A stretch of DNA of 64,000 bases from an uncultured Acidobacteriaceae bacterium. GTDB lineage: Bacteria; Acidobacteriota; Terriglobia; Terriglobales; Acidobacteriaceae. The position numbers and the translations under genes are program-made. The stretch lies in contig CALFMO010000009.1 in assembly GCA_937879855.1 (NCBI GenBank), positions 1 to 64,000 of the forward strand. Reading direction: 5' to 3'. How positions within the stretch are numbered: the stretch's first letter is position 1; the number at the start of each line of letters is the position of its first letter. Below are positions 1 through 8,024 of the stretch, piece after piece. The notes under the pieces were generated by a model, which saw nothing but the letters and a program-made list of their open reading frames with translations, made no database searches and had not been told where the DNA came from.

Positions 1-76
1 TGGAGCCGACGAGCGGACTTGAACCGCTGACCTGCCGATTACGAATCGGCTGCTCTACCAACTGAGCTACGTCGGC
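1..76 (-). tRNA. tRNA-Thr (anticodon CGT)
   Basis: Read on the minus strand the segment folds as a full cloverleaf. The acceptor starts GCCGACG and pairs with CGTCGGC, followed by discriminator T and an encoded CCA at positions 3-1. The D arm is TAGCTCAGTTGGTAGA, the 7-base anticodon loop is TTCGTAA with anticodon CGT (reads ACG, Thr), and the T loop is TTCAAGT. The encoded CCA lies at the very edge of the window, so nothing can be said about a tRNA cluster further left. Confidence 0.95.
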
Positions 77-85
77 TTGCTTTCG

Positions 86-114
86 ATTCTAAATGCGAGG
101 CCAGAAAGCGTAAA
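86..114 (-). promoter_or_regulatory. Probable sigma-70-type promoter of tRNA-Thr
   Basis: On the minus strand a -35 TTTACG and a -10 TAGAAT are separated by 17 bases. The -10 ends 9 bases before the mature 5' end of the tRNA. Seen in sequence; promoter activity is inferred. Confidence 0.45.
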
Positions 115-433
115 GCCGCAAGCGGGAGCGATGAACGAGCGCGTAGGCACGGTCTGCGGGTCAACTCCCTCCGTTACCTTCGCCTCGCAGTTCGATGTTG
201 TTAGCCTGCAATCAGGACGTGTTCCGATACACGGGCTGTTAGGGATGCCGCCGAATAGGAGCAGAATAAGGCGGGTTCGCCTCTCCAAGGGGATGACCTG
301 CGAGAATCCTTCGCTCGACCGGAAACAGCCCACTTCTTCTTCCCTTAACGAGCTCTCACTTCTTTCCGGTACGATTTCAACTGAGAATTCCACGCGTCAG
401 GTCTGGGCTAAATCTGCTTGCTTGACGACATTC
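115..433. other. Gene-free stretch
   Basis: About 320 bases between the tRNA promoter and the stop of the zinc-ribbon gene. Open frames exist on both strands but none has a ribosome-binding site or recognisable protein content. I see no repeat or RNA fold here. Confidence 0.4.
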
Positions 434-937
434 CTACGCCGCTCGCGCCTGAACCAGAGCTTCGTATTCCTGCTCCGATTGTTGCGGCAGCAAAACCCAC
501 ATGGTGTAGATGCCGAGCGCCGTTCCAAAAGGAATGTTGGTGAACAACGAAATGAAGGCGAGCACCAGCGCGATTATTCGCGCCCAGGGTTCATGCTGTA
601 ACAAACCCCATCCGGCGATAAATCCCGCTCCAGCCTTGGCCAGCAGCAGCATCGCGATTACGCTCAGCAACGGCCGCAAGAAAAAAGTGGACGCGTTTGG
701 CGCCCCCATGCGCTGGAAATGACCGAACAAGGTATTCGCGATCACGAAGAGAATGATGGCACCGATCGTGTTGAATGCCGAGAACGCCAACCAGAACAAT
801 CCGAGCAGTCGCACATGCTCCTGCACACGTCCCGGCCGCGGCTGTGCCAGCGAGACTGGACCGACGATCTGCTTGCCGCACTTGCTGCAAAACGCCTGAC
901 CAGGTTGCACCACCGCGCCGCATGCATCGCAGAACAT
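434..937 (-). CDS. Zinc-ribbon membrane protein of unknown function
   Basis: A 167-residue protein. The first 20 residues hold a zinc ribbon (CDAC then CSKC, two CxxC knuckles 12 residues apart). Three or four hydrophobic segments follow: FWLAFSAFNTIGAIILFVIA, then LLSVIAMLLLAKAGAGFIAG, then IIALVLAFISLFTNIPFG. The start is the ATG at 937, because a good Shine-Dalgarno (GGGGAGGA) lies 6 bases upstream; the frame stays open further upstream but is not protein-like. Zinc-ribbon plus membrane architecture is common for poorly characterised bacterial proteins, and no function can be given. A terminator-like hairpin and a promoter lie upstream on the same strand, so transcription may be attenuated. 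Confidence 0.75.
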   Translation of the reverse strand: MFCDACGAVVQPGQAFCSKCGKQIVGPVSLAQPRPGRVQEHVRLLGLFWLAFSAFNTIGAIILFVIANTLFGHFQRMGAPNASTFFLRPLLSVIAMLLLAKAGAGFIAGWGLLQHEPWARIIALVLAFISLFTNIPFGTALGIYTMWVLLPQQSEQEYEALVQARAA

Positions 938-1061
938 GAACGTCCTCCCCGCAGGTTTTCCAACCGCTGCTCGAACAAAACGTACAGCAGATGATACGTG
1001 GAAACTTCGAAACAGTTCCCTGCAATCAAAGTTACGCGGATCCCCGACGGTGAAACGCAGA

Positions 1062-1092
1062 AACGAAAAGGCCACCCGGCAACAGGGCGGCC
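1062..1092 (-). terminator. Rho-independent terminator
   Basis: On the minus strand GGCCGCCC, a 7-base loop and GGGTGGCC form an 8-bp stem (one G-U pair) followed by TTTTCGTTT. It lies about 65 bases downstream of a strong promoter and 125 bases upstream of the zinc-ribbon start, so it ends either a short transcript or a leader. Confidence 0.6.
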
Positions 1093-1150
1093 TCTTCTTC
1101 AAGGGAGAATAGTTCCAACGGAGCTTTGAAATCCGTCAAAACTTTCTGCG
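1062..1150 (-). ncRNA. Candidate small RNA or transcription attenuator leader
   Basis: The minus strand has a promoter (1157-1184) followed about 60-90 bases later by a Rho-independent terminator, with no reading frame between them. The predicted RNA of about 90 bases contains a first hairpin (ACGGA / TCCGT) and the terminator hairpin. It could be a free small RNA or a leader that controls the zinc-ribbon gene starting at 937. It matches no RNA family I recognise (not 6S, SRP RNA or tmRNA). Confidence 0.3.
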
Positions 1151-1156
1151 ACAAAT

Positions 1157-1184
1157 CTTATGAGTCTAAAAACGGGGGTGTCAA
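1157..1184 (-). promoter_or_regulatory. Strong sigma-70-type promoter
   Basis: On the minus strand a perfect -35 TTGACA is followed 16 bases later by -10 CATAAG, in an A/T-rich pocket unlike the surrounding GC-rich sequence. It drives transcription towards the terminator at 1062-1092 and the zinc-ribbon gene. Confidence 0.55.
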
Positions 1185-1320
1185 GGGATTTTTGGGAAAT
1201 AAATGTCTTTGTTTTCAATCGTTTACAAAACCAATCAATACTGCCAACGAGTGTAGCATTTTGAGACAATCTGCTCTGGGAAAACTCCTAACCCGATCTA
1301 TCTAAAGCCACTTACTTGGC

Positions 1321-2547
1321 TTAAGCCGGGTTTTGGGGCAACTCTCTGCCCCCCTCGTTTCCACTTTGGGATGTTCTCTCGACGACGGCTTCCGTCAGGC
1401 GCAGCGAGATAAATTCCATTTGCTCCGGACGATCAAAAATCTTGTCAGGATACCAGCGCTTCATCAAAATGCGGATTCCACCGAACGCGACTCCTGCCAC
1501 GATCGCAAGTCCTGCCAGAATCGCACACAGGACGACGATGTTGAGAATCAGCATGTACAAGTCGCGCACTTGCGAATTCTCAGTGGGCGTATTCCAGGTG
1601 ACGCTGGCTTCGTAATTCACCATGCGCAACAAAGACTTCGCATCGCTATCGGAAACCGACCCGGTCGCAATCGCGAGGATCGGTCCGGTGCGCTTATCGA
1701 AAAACGAACCCGCGTTCTCAATGCTCGATACGCCGGATTGCGGTTGCGTCATCTTATGCGCGGTATCGATGCGGCGCAGATGTTCAGCCGCCAGTTGTGG
1801 CGTGGGATAAGAAATCAGCATCAACGTGGCTTCGCCGCTCGGAGTGTCGTAGCGGCCCATGCTCACCTCTGAACTGGCGTTGAAGTCCACCAGATCGGCG
1901 GGAACCGGAGCAGCCAACGATGCCAGAGCAACCGGTCCCATCACATATTTCTGCGTATTCGCAACATATCCCCGGCGCGGCATGAACTCGATAAACGTTG
2001 GTAAGTTCGCGGCGTTTCCCTCGGGACGCGGCAGCGCTCCCGCCAGTTCGCGCAACTCCGCTCCCGACATTGCAGACTCTCGGCTGAACTGCGCGTCCAC
2101 CATCACATTTCCGCGATAGAAAAGCACGCGCTGTCCCAACGATGCTCCCTGATCGCCGATCTGTTCTTTCGTCATCTCCGGCTGCAGGTAGAACGTGTAC
2201 GCGCCGAACGCTCCGGAAGCGTCAGCGAAACGCGCTGCCCGAATCTTCAGAGTGCGTCCGTCATCACGCGTGTAAGTGGAAGTAGCCAGGTCTGTGAAGC
2301 GGTACTCCTTGAGGACCGCGGCATTCGTGGGATCCGCGACGGCGGGGTCCGCACTTTTTTCCGCGGATCCCTGCATCTCCCATCCGCCAAACTGCTGCGG
2401 GAGAATGGCCACTTCCTGCTTTGAAGAAGTAGCGTTTGAAGGACGAGCCTCGGAACGAGCAGGCTTGTCGCTGGCAGAGGCCACGCCAAGTAGGAATAAA
2501 AATGCAATCGCAATACGGACAGAACAGGGGAATCTCATGAATAACAC
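1321..2547 (-). CDS. Exported DUF6599-like protein
   Basis: 408 residues from a GTG at 2547; an in-frame ATG three codons later (2538) is equally possible. A signal peptide (IAIAFLFLLGVASA) ends near residue 25, and a C-terminal transmembrane helix (LILNIVVLCAILAGLAIVAG) near residue 340 is followed by a cytoplasmic tail. The central part has two similar alpha/beta-looking halves with motifs such as FGGWEMQGSAE, SGAFGAYTFY and EATLMLISYPTPQLAAEHL. These resemble the DUF6599 family I know from Acidobacteria; the assignment is from memory of that family. No catalytic residues can be named. GAGGAG lies upstream at an unusually long distance of about 13 bases. Confidence 0.7.
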   Translation of the reverse strand: MLFMRFPCSVRIAIAFLFLLGVASASDKPARSEARPSNATSSKQEVAILPQQFGGWEMQGSAEKSADPAVADPTNAAVLKEYRFTDLATSTYTRDDGRTLKIRAARFADASGAFGAYTFYLQPEMTKEQIGDQGASLGQRVLFYRGNVMVDAQFSRESAMSGAELRELAGALPRPEGNAANLPTFIEFMPRRGYVANTQKYVMGPVALASLAAPVPADLVDFNASSEVSMGRYDTPSGEATLMLISYPTPQLAAEHLRRIDTAHKMTQPQSGVSSIENAGSFFDKRTGPILAIATGSVSDSDAKSLLRMVNYEASVTWNTPTENSQVRDLYMLILNIVVLCAILAGLAIVAGVAFGGIRILMKRWYPDKIFDRPEQMEFISLRLTEAVVERTSQSGNEGGRELPQNPA

Positions 2548-2583
2548 CGCAGCCGCAGAACTCCTCTACTAATTAGACCACAG

Positions 2584-2650
2584 AGCGGCCCGAAAGGTTT
2601 CAAAGGCCGCCGAAGGCTTAAGGGCGTGGGTTCGAATCTCGCGCCCGCTT
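2584..2650 (+). pseudogene. tRNA-like remnant lacking an anticodon arm
   Basis: AGCGGCC at 2584 can pair with GCCCGCT at 2643 (six of seven pairs). Between them lies a D-arm-like segment resembling tRNA-Ser or tRNA-Leu, then a variable-arm-like part, then a clear T arm (GTGGG TTCGAAT CTCGC). No anticodon stem-loop fits in the 67 bases and there is no CCA. Most likely a decayed class II tRNA, or a chance resemblance around one good T arm. Confidence 0.3.
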
Positions 2651-2654
2651 CGCT

Positions 2655-2745
2655 TCCAGGGGGGACGAATGCGTCCGCCCCTACGCGATCTCCTGCTCGA
2701 ATGGCAGAACACGTAGCCCCGGACGCATTCGTCCGGGGCCTGTTT
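2655..2745. repeat. Paired palindromic repeat
   Basis: Two inverted copies of a GC-rich hairpin built on GGACGAATGCGTCC, each flanked by a run of G/C and TACG. The second copy is the reverse complement of the first. This is a REP/BIME-like arrangement between the DUF6599-like gene and the PilZ gene. Confidence 0.6.
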
Positions 2746-2860
2746 GAGCCCCTGCAAGCCCCTGATCCTACGGCAGCTTATCCATGTTACCTTCGTGCCT
2801 CCCGGGCTACACGTCGGGGCCATTCCCGCACGGCGCGTATTGCGGCAAACTAGAGCTTGG

Positions 2861-3238
2861 ATGGCGATAATGGCTTCAGGCGGTGCGTTCACGGATCAGC
2901 GTCGCGGGAATCGCACGAAAGCAGTGCTTCCCGTACGCGTAAAGGGCAACGACAGCGCTGGAAAATCCTTTGATGAACTCGTGCACACCCTGGACGTCAC
3001 ACCGGATGGAGTGAGGTTGGGTTCCGTCCGGCATCAACTGAAAGTGCTCGACGAGGTCACAGTTTTCTATCGCAAGCGAAAGATCCAGTTTCGTGTTGTT
3101 TGGACGAAGAAACTGGAAGGCACATCCGAGTTTCAGGTTGGATTGCAGGCTGTAACTCAGGACAGTGAAGCCTGGGGGCTAAGTTTCCCAGACTACAAGC
3201 GTCGGTCGACTGCCGAGTTGGCGGCTGCGGGCGCTTAA
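2861..3238 (+). CDS. PilZ-domain protein
   Basis: About 125 residues from the ATG at 2861 (an in-frame ATG at 2870 is an alternative). A PilZ domain spans nearly the whole protein: the N-terminal RRGNR gives the RxxxR motif and LDVTPDGVRL gives the D-x-S/T-x-x-G motif, the two elements that bind cyclic di-GMP in this family. Its stop lies 17 bases before the Flp-type pilin gene, suggesting co-transcription and a role in surface structures or motility. Whether it binds c-di-GMP is inferred from the motifs. Confidence 0.8.
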   Translation: MAIMASGGAFTDQRRGNRTKAVLPVRVKGNDSAGKSFDELVHTLDVTPDGVRLGSVRHQLKVLDEVTVFYRKRKIQFRVVWTKKLEGTSEFQVGLQAVTQDSEAWGLSFPDYKRRSTAELAAAGA

Positions 3239-3255
3239 ACAGGGGGCAACAACTT

Positions 3256-3420
3256 ATGAAAGATTCATTCCGCAATCTTTGGTCCGACGAGGAAGGTCAG
3301 GACATCGCCGAATACTCTGTGATGCTGGCGGTGGTCCTGGTGATTGTTGTGGGCACAGTGCGGCTGATTGGATCAAACGCGTCCAACGTCTTTTCGCAGG
3401 TAGGAAGCTCGATTCAGTAA
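3256..3420 (+). CDS. Flp-type (type IVb) pilin
   Basis: A 54-residue protein: a short charged N-terminus (MKDSFRNLWSDEEGQD), then IAEYSVMLAVVLVIVVGTVRLIG, a Flp/Fap-type hydrophobic stretch preceded by the typical GQD-AEY pattern. A short polar tail ending SSIQ follows. The Shine-Dalgarno AGGGGG lies 9 bases before the ATG. Flp pilins are normally processed by a TadV-type peptidase and assembled by Tad secretion; no tad genes are in the window, so this is an isolated pilin copy. It directly follows a PilZ gene. Confidence 0.85.
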   Translation: MKDSFRNLWSDEEGQDIAEYSVMLAVVLVIVVGTVRLIGSNASNVFSQVGSSIQ

Positions 3421-3447
3421 GCGCGAGCCCTCCGCTCCCGAAGCGCC

Positions 3448-5673
3448 TTATTGGCCAGCGGCTTTATCCAGCTTGCTGGCCATTTTTACTCCGCTCAATC
3501 CGTCCACATATTTCGCAATCCCATGATAGAGCGACTCGGCAATGCGCTGCCGATATTCGCTCGTCTCCAGGCGATGTTCGTCCGTAGGATTGCTCACAAA
3601 CGAAATCTCCGCCAGGATTGACGGCATATTGGCGCCAATCAGCACGATGAACGGCGCTTTCTTCACCCCGCGGTCGCGGATGGCGGGACTCTTGGCCGCC
3701 AGCCCGCTGTGCAGCGATTGCTGCACATCGCTGGCGAATTCGCGCGACTCTTCAATTTTCTCCTTCAGCGCGATCTTCTTCACCAGATCCTGCAGCTCAT
3801 AAATGGATTTCTCCGATACCGCATTTTCCCGGGCCGCGACTTCCAGCGCTTCCGGCGACGACGTGAAGTTCAGGTAATACGTCTCCACGCCACGCGCATC
3901 AGGATCATGGCTCGAATTGGCATGGATCGAGATAAACAGGTCGGCGCGCTCCTTGTTGGCAATCGCGGTGCGTGTTTCGAGCGGAATGAACGTGTCGTTC
4001 TTGCGGGTATAGACCACTTCCGCACCGAGCCGCGTCTGCAGCAATTTGCCTAGGCGGCGGCCGACTTCCAGCACCAGATCTTTTTCCTGCAATCCATCGG
4101 GGCCGATCGTTCCGGTATCGTGACCGCCATGACCGGGATCGATCACGATCTTGCCGATCTTCAGTCCCAGGGCGCGGATCAGTGACCGGTCGCCACTCGC
4201 GGTGGGCTTGGCTTCTCGTATATCCATATCGTCGCTTCGTGCGCGGCGCGAAGCCAGGCGTGACCCGGACTTACCTCGCGTAGGGCTCGGAGGCTCCACA
4301 TCGTCGTCGTCCGCATCGACGACGACTTTCTTGACCGCAGGCGTCGTGCTCTTATCCTTCTTTGCCTCGCGAGGAGAAGAACTCGCCCTCGGGAGGCTAG
4401 CGTTTCCCTTAGGAGCAATTTTTGTCTCGTCGCCGACATCTTCACTAGAGACCGGAGCTTTCCCTGCCTCGGCGCGCAGGTCCTCTTTTACTCTCGCCTC
4501 CGCTTCGCGCAGCGCTTCTTCTGGCGTCAAGTCGTCCGCACTTGGGCTCTCGGCCCCGGATCCGGCCGTCGGAGGAGCCTCGACATCCGCCATCGCCGCG
4601 CTGTCTTTCAGCAGCTTCGTGTGCATGTTCTTCCGGCTATTCTTGCCGTGAATATCAATGATCAAGCGGTAGGGATTGGGCAGCAAAAACGCGTCGTAAT
4701 CCGACAGATTGGCCACCTCGAGCACAACTCTGGTGCGCCCAGGCTGAAACTGCGCCACGCGAATTTTCTTGAGGAATCCGTCGTCGACGTCGAAGCTTTT
4801 GCCCACCAGCGTGGACGCTAGCCGGGTGCCGCGCAGATCGAAGAAGATGCGGTCGGGATGGGAAATGCGCTGTGAGCCGAACTTGATGTCGCTCTCTAAA
4901 TCAATGGCCACGCGGCTGTAATCCGGAGTTGACCAGTGGCGGATTCCGGTCACGCGTGCCGTGCGTCCATCAGGGGGTGGGGAAGATTCCGCCGCGGCTA
5001 CATCAGCCTGAACATCTTTCTTGGAATCTGCCTTAGCTTCGTTTTCTGAGTCCGCGTCATCGCCAGCGGACTTGTCGGCATTCTTATTCTTGGCGGTCTT
5101 CTCTTTGCCGGTCTTATTCTGCGTTTGCGCTACAGCCTTTTTCCCGTGATTCAGCCCGGCCAGTTCGCGCTGTGCATCTGCTGCCAGGCGGTTCTGCGGA
5201 TAACGATGCAGGAACTCCTCAAAAACGCCACGGGCCTGCTCGCTATCGTTGAGATCGTCTTTATAGATTTCGCCTATGGTGAACAACGCGTCGCCGCGAT
5301 ACTTGCTGCCTGGATATTCTTTTCGCAGGAACTTATATTGGCCGATCGCCTCGTTCAGAATCCTGTCGTCTTCGAAGCGCCGCCCCATCTCGACCAGCGT
5401 CTCCGCCACAGCCACAACGCTCGGATCTGCCTTACTGGATGTAGGTGCGCCGTAATAAACGTTGCGATAGGCGTTAACGACGCGCTGGTAGTCGTGCCGC
5501 GTGCGGTCGGTTGGAGGACGTCCGTTAAGCGCTTCCCGCATGCGTTCGGCACTGGCAAAGCGCTCTCGAGCCCAGGCTTCGCCGTGGTGGGCACGGGCGT
5601 GCGCAGGCACTCCGGAGAGGGCCAACAGCAACAGCAGCGCTCCCCAGCGCAGGCCGCGCTGGCTCGTTGTCAT
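3448..5673 (-). CDS. N-acetylmuramoyl-L-alanine amidase with TPR and AMIN domains
   Basis: About 741 residues from the ATG at 5673 (a GTG two codons upstream is possible). Order: signal peptide (ALLLLLALSGVPAHA), TPR-like repeats at about 30-170 with the FTIGEIYKDD/ELAGLNHG pattern seen in tol-associated proteins, a charged linker, an AMIN domain at about 240-345, a long acidic and basic low-complexity linker, and an Amidase_3 catalytic domain from about 505. Zinc ligands are visible: H in DPGHGGHD (about 515), E in LQEKDL, H in ISIHAN, and the catalytic E in ILAEISFVSN. It cleaves peptide stems from peptidoglycan in the periplasm. The TPR fusion is unusual for AmiC-type enzymes, which normally start with AMIN. 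Confidence 0.9.
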   Translation of the reverse strand: MTTSQRGLRWGALLLLLALSGVPAHARAHHGEAWARERFASAERMREALNGRPPTDRTRHDYQRVVNAYRNVYYGAPTSSKADPSVVAVAETLVEMGRRFEDDRILNEAIGQYKFLRKEYPGSKYRGDALFTIGEIYKDDLNDSEQARGVFEEFLHRYPQNRLAADAQRELAGLNHGKKAVAQTQNKTGKEKTAKNKNADKSAGDDADSENEAKADSKKDVQADVAAAESSPPPDGRTARVTGIRHWSTPDYSRVAIDLESDIKFGSQRISHPDRIFFDLRGTRLASTLVGKSFDVDDGFLKKIRVAQFQPGRTRVVLEVANLSDYDAFLLPNPYRLIIDIHGKNSRKNMHTKLLKDSAAMADVEAPPTAGSGAESPSADDLTPEEALREAEARVKEDLRAEAGKAPVSSEDVGDETKIAPKGNASLPRASSSPREAKKDKSTTPAVKKVVVDADDDDVEPPSPTRGKSGSRLASRRARSDDMDIREAKPTASGDRSLIRALGLKIGKIVIDPGHGGHDTGTIGPDGLQEKDLVLEVGRRLGKLLQTRLGAEVVYTRKNDTFIPLETRTAIANKERADLFISIHANSSHDPDARGVETYYLNFTSSPEALEVAARENAVSEKSIYELQDLVKKIALKEKIEESREFASDVQQSLHSGLAAKSPAIRDRGVKKAPFIVLIGANMPSILAEISFVSNPTDEHRLETSEYRQRIAESLYHGIAKYVDGLSGVKMASKLDKAAGQ

Positions 5674-5770
5674 TTTCACGGTCGCCGGTCCGTAACTGTC
5701 TCGATCCGCCGTTGCAGTTGAACTGCCTTGGTACCTGAGAGACTTCTAAAGTTAAACAGATGCGTTAATT

Positions 5771-6628
5771 CTAGTCCGTGTTGCTGATGTAAAGCACGCC
5801 CCGCGCATCTCGTTGAACCCGCACGGGATCACGCGAAACGCCCGAGGGAGTAAGATCGAATCCGCCGTAGTAAAGATTCGTAATCCTCCGCACGTAATTC
5901 TGAGTTTCCGCAAAGTGAGGGACGCCGGCACTACGAGCCACCGCGCCTGAACCTGCGTTGTAGGCGGCCAGGGTCAGCTTCACGTCGCCTCCATAGTTTT
6001 CCAGAAGCTGTTTGAGATGCCGCACGCCGGCATCGACGTTCTGCTCTGGGTCAAACGGATTGTTCACCTTCAGTGAGCGCGCCGTCGATGGCATTAACTG
6101 CATCAATCCCATCGCTCCCTTGCGCGAAACCGCATTCGAGTTGAAGTTCGATTCCACTTTAACAACTGCCCGCACCAGGTTGGGATCCACATTGTGCCGC
6201 GCGGCTGCCATCACGATCGAGGCATCGATCTCATCCTGCGAAGCCTGGTGCCCGCGAGCATTAGCCGCCACTATCTTTGCATTCGCCGACTGCACCGATT
6301 CGCGCCCAAAATACTGGCTGACCTCGGCCGCGGCCGAACGCGCCGCTTGCATGGAGGCCGTGCCCGCCGAGGGCACCGGCTTCCACCGGCTGTCTTTGCT
6401 GCTCCAATAGACGAGCGATGACCGTCTGGGCTGAGCCGTCTGCGCGGCATGTTTCTGCACCGGCACCGGCTCGTTCACATAAATCTTTCGGCCGTGCTCG
6501 TCTGTGGTTGTGATCTGCTCAGAGGCACGGTCGTTCTCGGCCCACACGAGTGGGGCAGCGAGAGATAAGGAGGTCGCGATTGCCGTTGTGGCCGTCAGCA
6601 TGAATGCGAGTTGCAGGCGGTTTCGCAT
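5771..6628 (-). CDS. Lytic transglycosylase (SLT domain)
   Basis: 285 residues from the ATG at 6628, chosen because MRNRLQLAFMLTATTAIA starts a classic signal peptide ending at VWA. A short DUF4124-like segment (TDEHGRKIYVNEPVPV) follows, and the SLT domain covers about 135-260. The catalytic glutamate is in VVKVESNFN, with the family motifs GAMGLMQLMPSTA and LAAYNAG. It cleaves glycan strands of peptidoglycan to 1,6-anhydro ends. It lies next to the amidase gene on the same strand, so the two form a wall-remodelling neighbourhood, but a 91-base gap leaves co-transcription open. A promoter is visible upstream. Confidence 0.9.
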   Translation of the reverse strand: MRNRLQLAFMLTATTAIATSLSLAAPLVWAENDRASEQITTTDEHGRKIYVNEPVPVQKHAAQTAQPRRSSLVYWSSKDSRWKPVPSAGTASMQAARSAAAEVSQYFGRESVQSANAKIVAANARGHQASQDEIDASIVMAAARHNVDPNLVRAVVKVESNFNSNAVSRKGAMGLMQLMPSTARSLKVNNPFDPEQNVDAGVRHLKQLLENYGGDVKLTLAAYNAGSGAVARSAGVPHFAETQNYVRRITNLYYGGFDLTPSGVSRDPVRVQRDARGVLYISNTD

Positions 6629-6742
6629 AATCCGGGTTTTCCCTTTCACCGAACCTTTGTCGGAAGAAGGGCTTCCAAACAAACGTCGCCCTCCCCATTT
6701 TCTACCCGGAACCTGACGGAGATTCTGAACCAGAGTAGGTCG

Positions 6743-6771
6743 ATTATAGACAGCGCCACCAAGCCGGGCAA
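6743..6771 (-). promoter_or_regulatory. Promoter of the lytic transglycosylase gene
   Basis: On the minus strand TTGCCC, 17 bases, then a perfect TATAAT. It implies a 5' leader of about 110 bases before the ATG at 6628. I could not match the leader to a known riboswitch. Confidence 0.6.
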
Positions 6772-7063
6772 TCTATCCGAAGGGAGTAGAACCACCAGAG
6801 TAATCCGGATAAGTTGCTGAAACTGTGAAGTTTACTGAAACGCCGAGAATTCATCTCCGAATCCCTCGTAACCTGAGCCAGGTTACTATCGCGGTGGAAG
6901 CGGGCAGTTCTTCAGCGCCGAACAAACGCAGTATTGACGAACCTTCGACGTGAACTTCCCGCTTTCGGTACGAGCGAAGTGACGTTAGTTCCGTCTCGCG
7001 GAGTTTCGTGTTGAACGCCTGCCCGGCAACCACCCAGAATCGAAATGAATCGGAGCTACTCTC
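6772..7063. other. Gene-free divergent region
   Basis: Together with the promoter just left of it this forms the spacer between two divergent genes. No protein-like frame, repeat or RNA fold stands out. Confidence 0.35.
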
Positions 7064-7804
7064 ATGCCACGACGCTCTTCATTTGTCTTCGGGTCTCTAT
7101 TTCTCCTCCTCACGCTCTTAACCGTCTGTTCCGCACAAACCGAATCCGACAAGCCGTTTTCTCGTCTCGGGGTCGCGGTCAAAGCCTCTTCGCTGGGTGC
7201 CGGCGTTGAGGCCGCCACACCGCTCACCCCTCGTTCCAATCTACGCGCTGGATTCAACATGTTCAGCTACGACCGCGGTTTCAATAAAGACGGTGTCGCC
7301 TATGCCGGCCAACTGCGCTTCCGCTCCGTCGAAGCCCACTACGACTGGTTCCCTTTTAGCGGCAGCTTCCATCTCAGCCCCGGCGTCCTCGTCTACAACG
7401 GCAATCAAATTAGCGCCAACGCTTCCGTGCCCGGCGGCAAAACGTTTACCCTCAACAACACCACCTACACCAGCGATCCCTCCGACCCGATCAACGGCGC
7501 GGGCAAGGTAGACTTCGTCAAAGCCGGTCCCATGTTCACCGTAGGCTTTGGCAACCTGTTGCCGCGCAACCATCACCATTTTAGCGTTCCAGTGGAGCTG
7601 GGCGTGATTTACACCGACGCTCCCCGTACCACGCTGAACCTCGGCGGAAGCGCATGCGATGCCACCGGATCGATCTGCTCCTCGACCACAGCCTATCCTT
7701 CATTTCAGGCAAACGTGCAAGCCGAGCAGGACAAATTGAACAAAGACATGTCGGCCTTCAAGTTCTACCCCGTAATTTCGGCAGGATTCGGGTTCAGTTT
7801 CTAG
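7064..7804 (+). CDS. Predicted outer-membrane beta-barrel protein
   Basis: 246 residues. A signal peptide (FGSLFLLLTLLTVCSA) ends near residue 25. The mature part alternates polar and hydrophobic residues in strand-sized pieces (LGVAVKASSLGAGVEAATPL, LRAGFNMFSYDRGF, GPMFTVGFGNLLP) and ends in aromatic GFGFSF, the C-terminal signature recognised by the BAM machinery. No enzyme motif is seen. An eight-stranded OmpA/OmpW-like barrel is the likeliest fold; function unknown. Confidence 0.65.
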   Translation: MPRRSSFVFGSLFLLLTLLTVCSAQTESDKPFSRLGVAVKASSLGAGVEAATPLTPRSNLRAGFNMFSYDRGFNKDGVAYAGQLRFRSVEAHYDWFPFSGSFHLSPGVLVYNGNQISANASVPGGKTFTLNNTTYTSDPSDPINGAGKVDFVKAGPMFTVGFGNLLPRNHHHFSVPVELGVIYTDAPRTTLNLGGSACDATGSICSSTTAYPSFQANVQAEQDKLNKDMSAFKFYPVISAGFGFSF

Positions 7805-7811
7805 GACGGGT

Positions 7812-7965
7812 CTCCGTTTGGGCGGCTCGTGGCCGCCCCAGACGGTTAGCACCAGCCGCGAAGCGGCGAAAGAATGCAGCCCACGGCGCAAGCCGTGGGT
7901 GGTCCAGTCGGGAGAGAAACCAGCCCCGGAGGGGCGGCAGAAAATAGGCCGGGTTTCAACGCATG
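7812..7965. repeat. Composite GC-rich intergenic repeat
   Basis: A string of short hairpins: GGGCGGC..GCCGCCC, CCGCGAAGCGG, CCCACGGCGCAAGCCGTGGG and GCCCCGGAGGGGC. It separates convergent genes (barrel protein and holB). The pattern is typical of dispersed repeats in large soil-bacterial genomes; copies elsewhere cannot be checked here. Confidence 0.55.
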
Positions 7966-8024
7966 ACCAAGTCCAGAGTTACGACCGCGTCCCCGGAAGG
8001 GACGCCTGAAATTTCGGCAGCGCT

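Noticed and set aside
77..601. Large open frames antisense to the zinc-ribbon gene
   Set aside because: They lack a ribosome-binding site and read as compositionally random shadows of GC-rich sequence.
2584..2650. Intact selenocysteine tRNA (UCA-like loop TTTCAAA)
   Set aside because: The supposed anticodon stem does not pair and the long acceptor arm of selC is missing.
6629..6742. Riboswitch in the lytic transglycosylase leader
   Set aside because: No c-di-GMP or c-di-AMP riboswitch core was recognisable in the 110-base leader.
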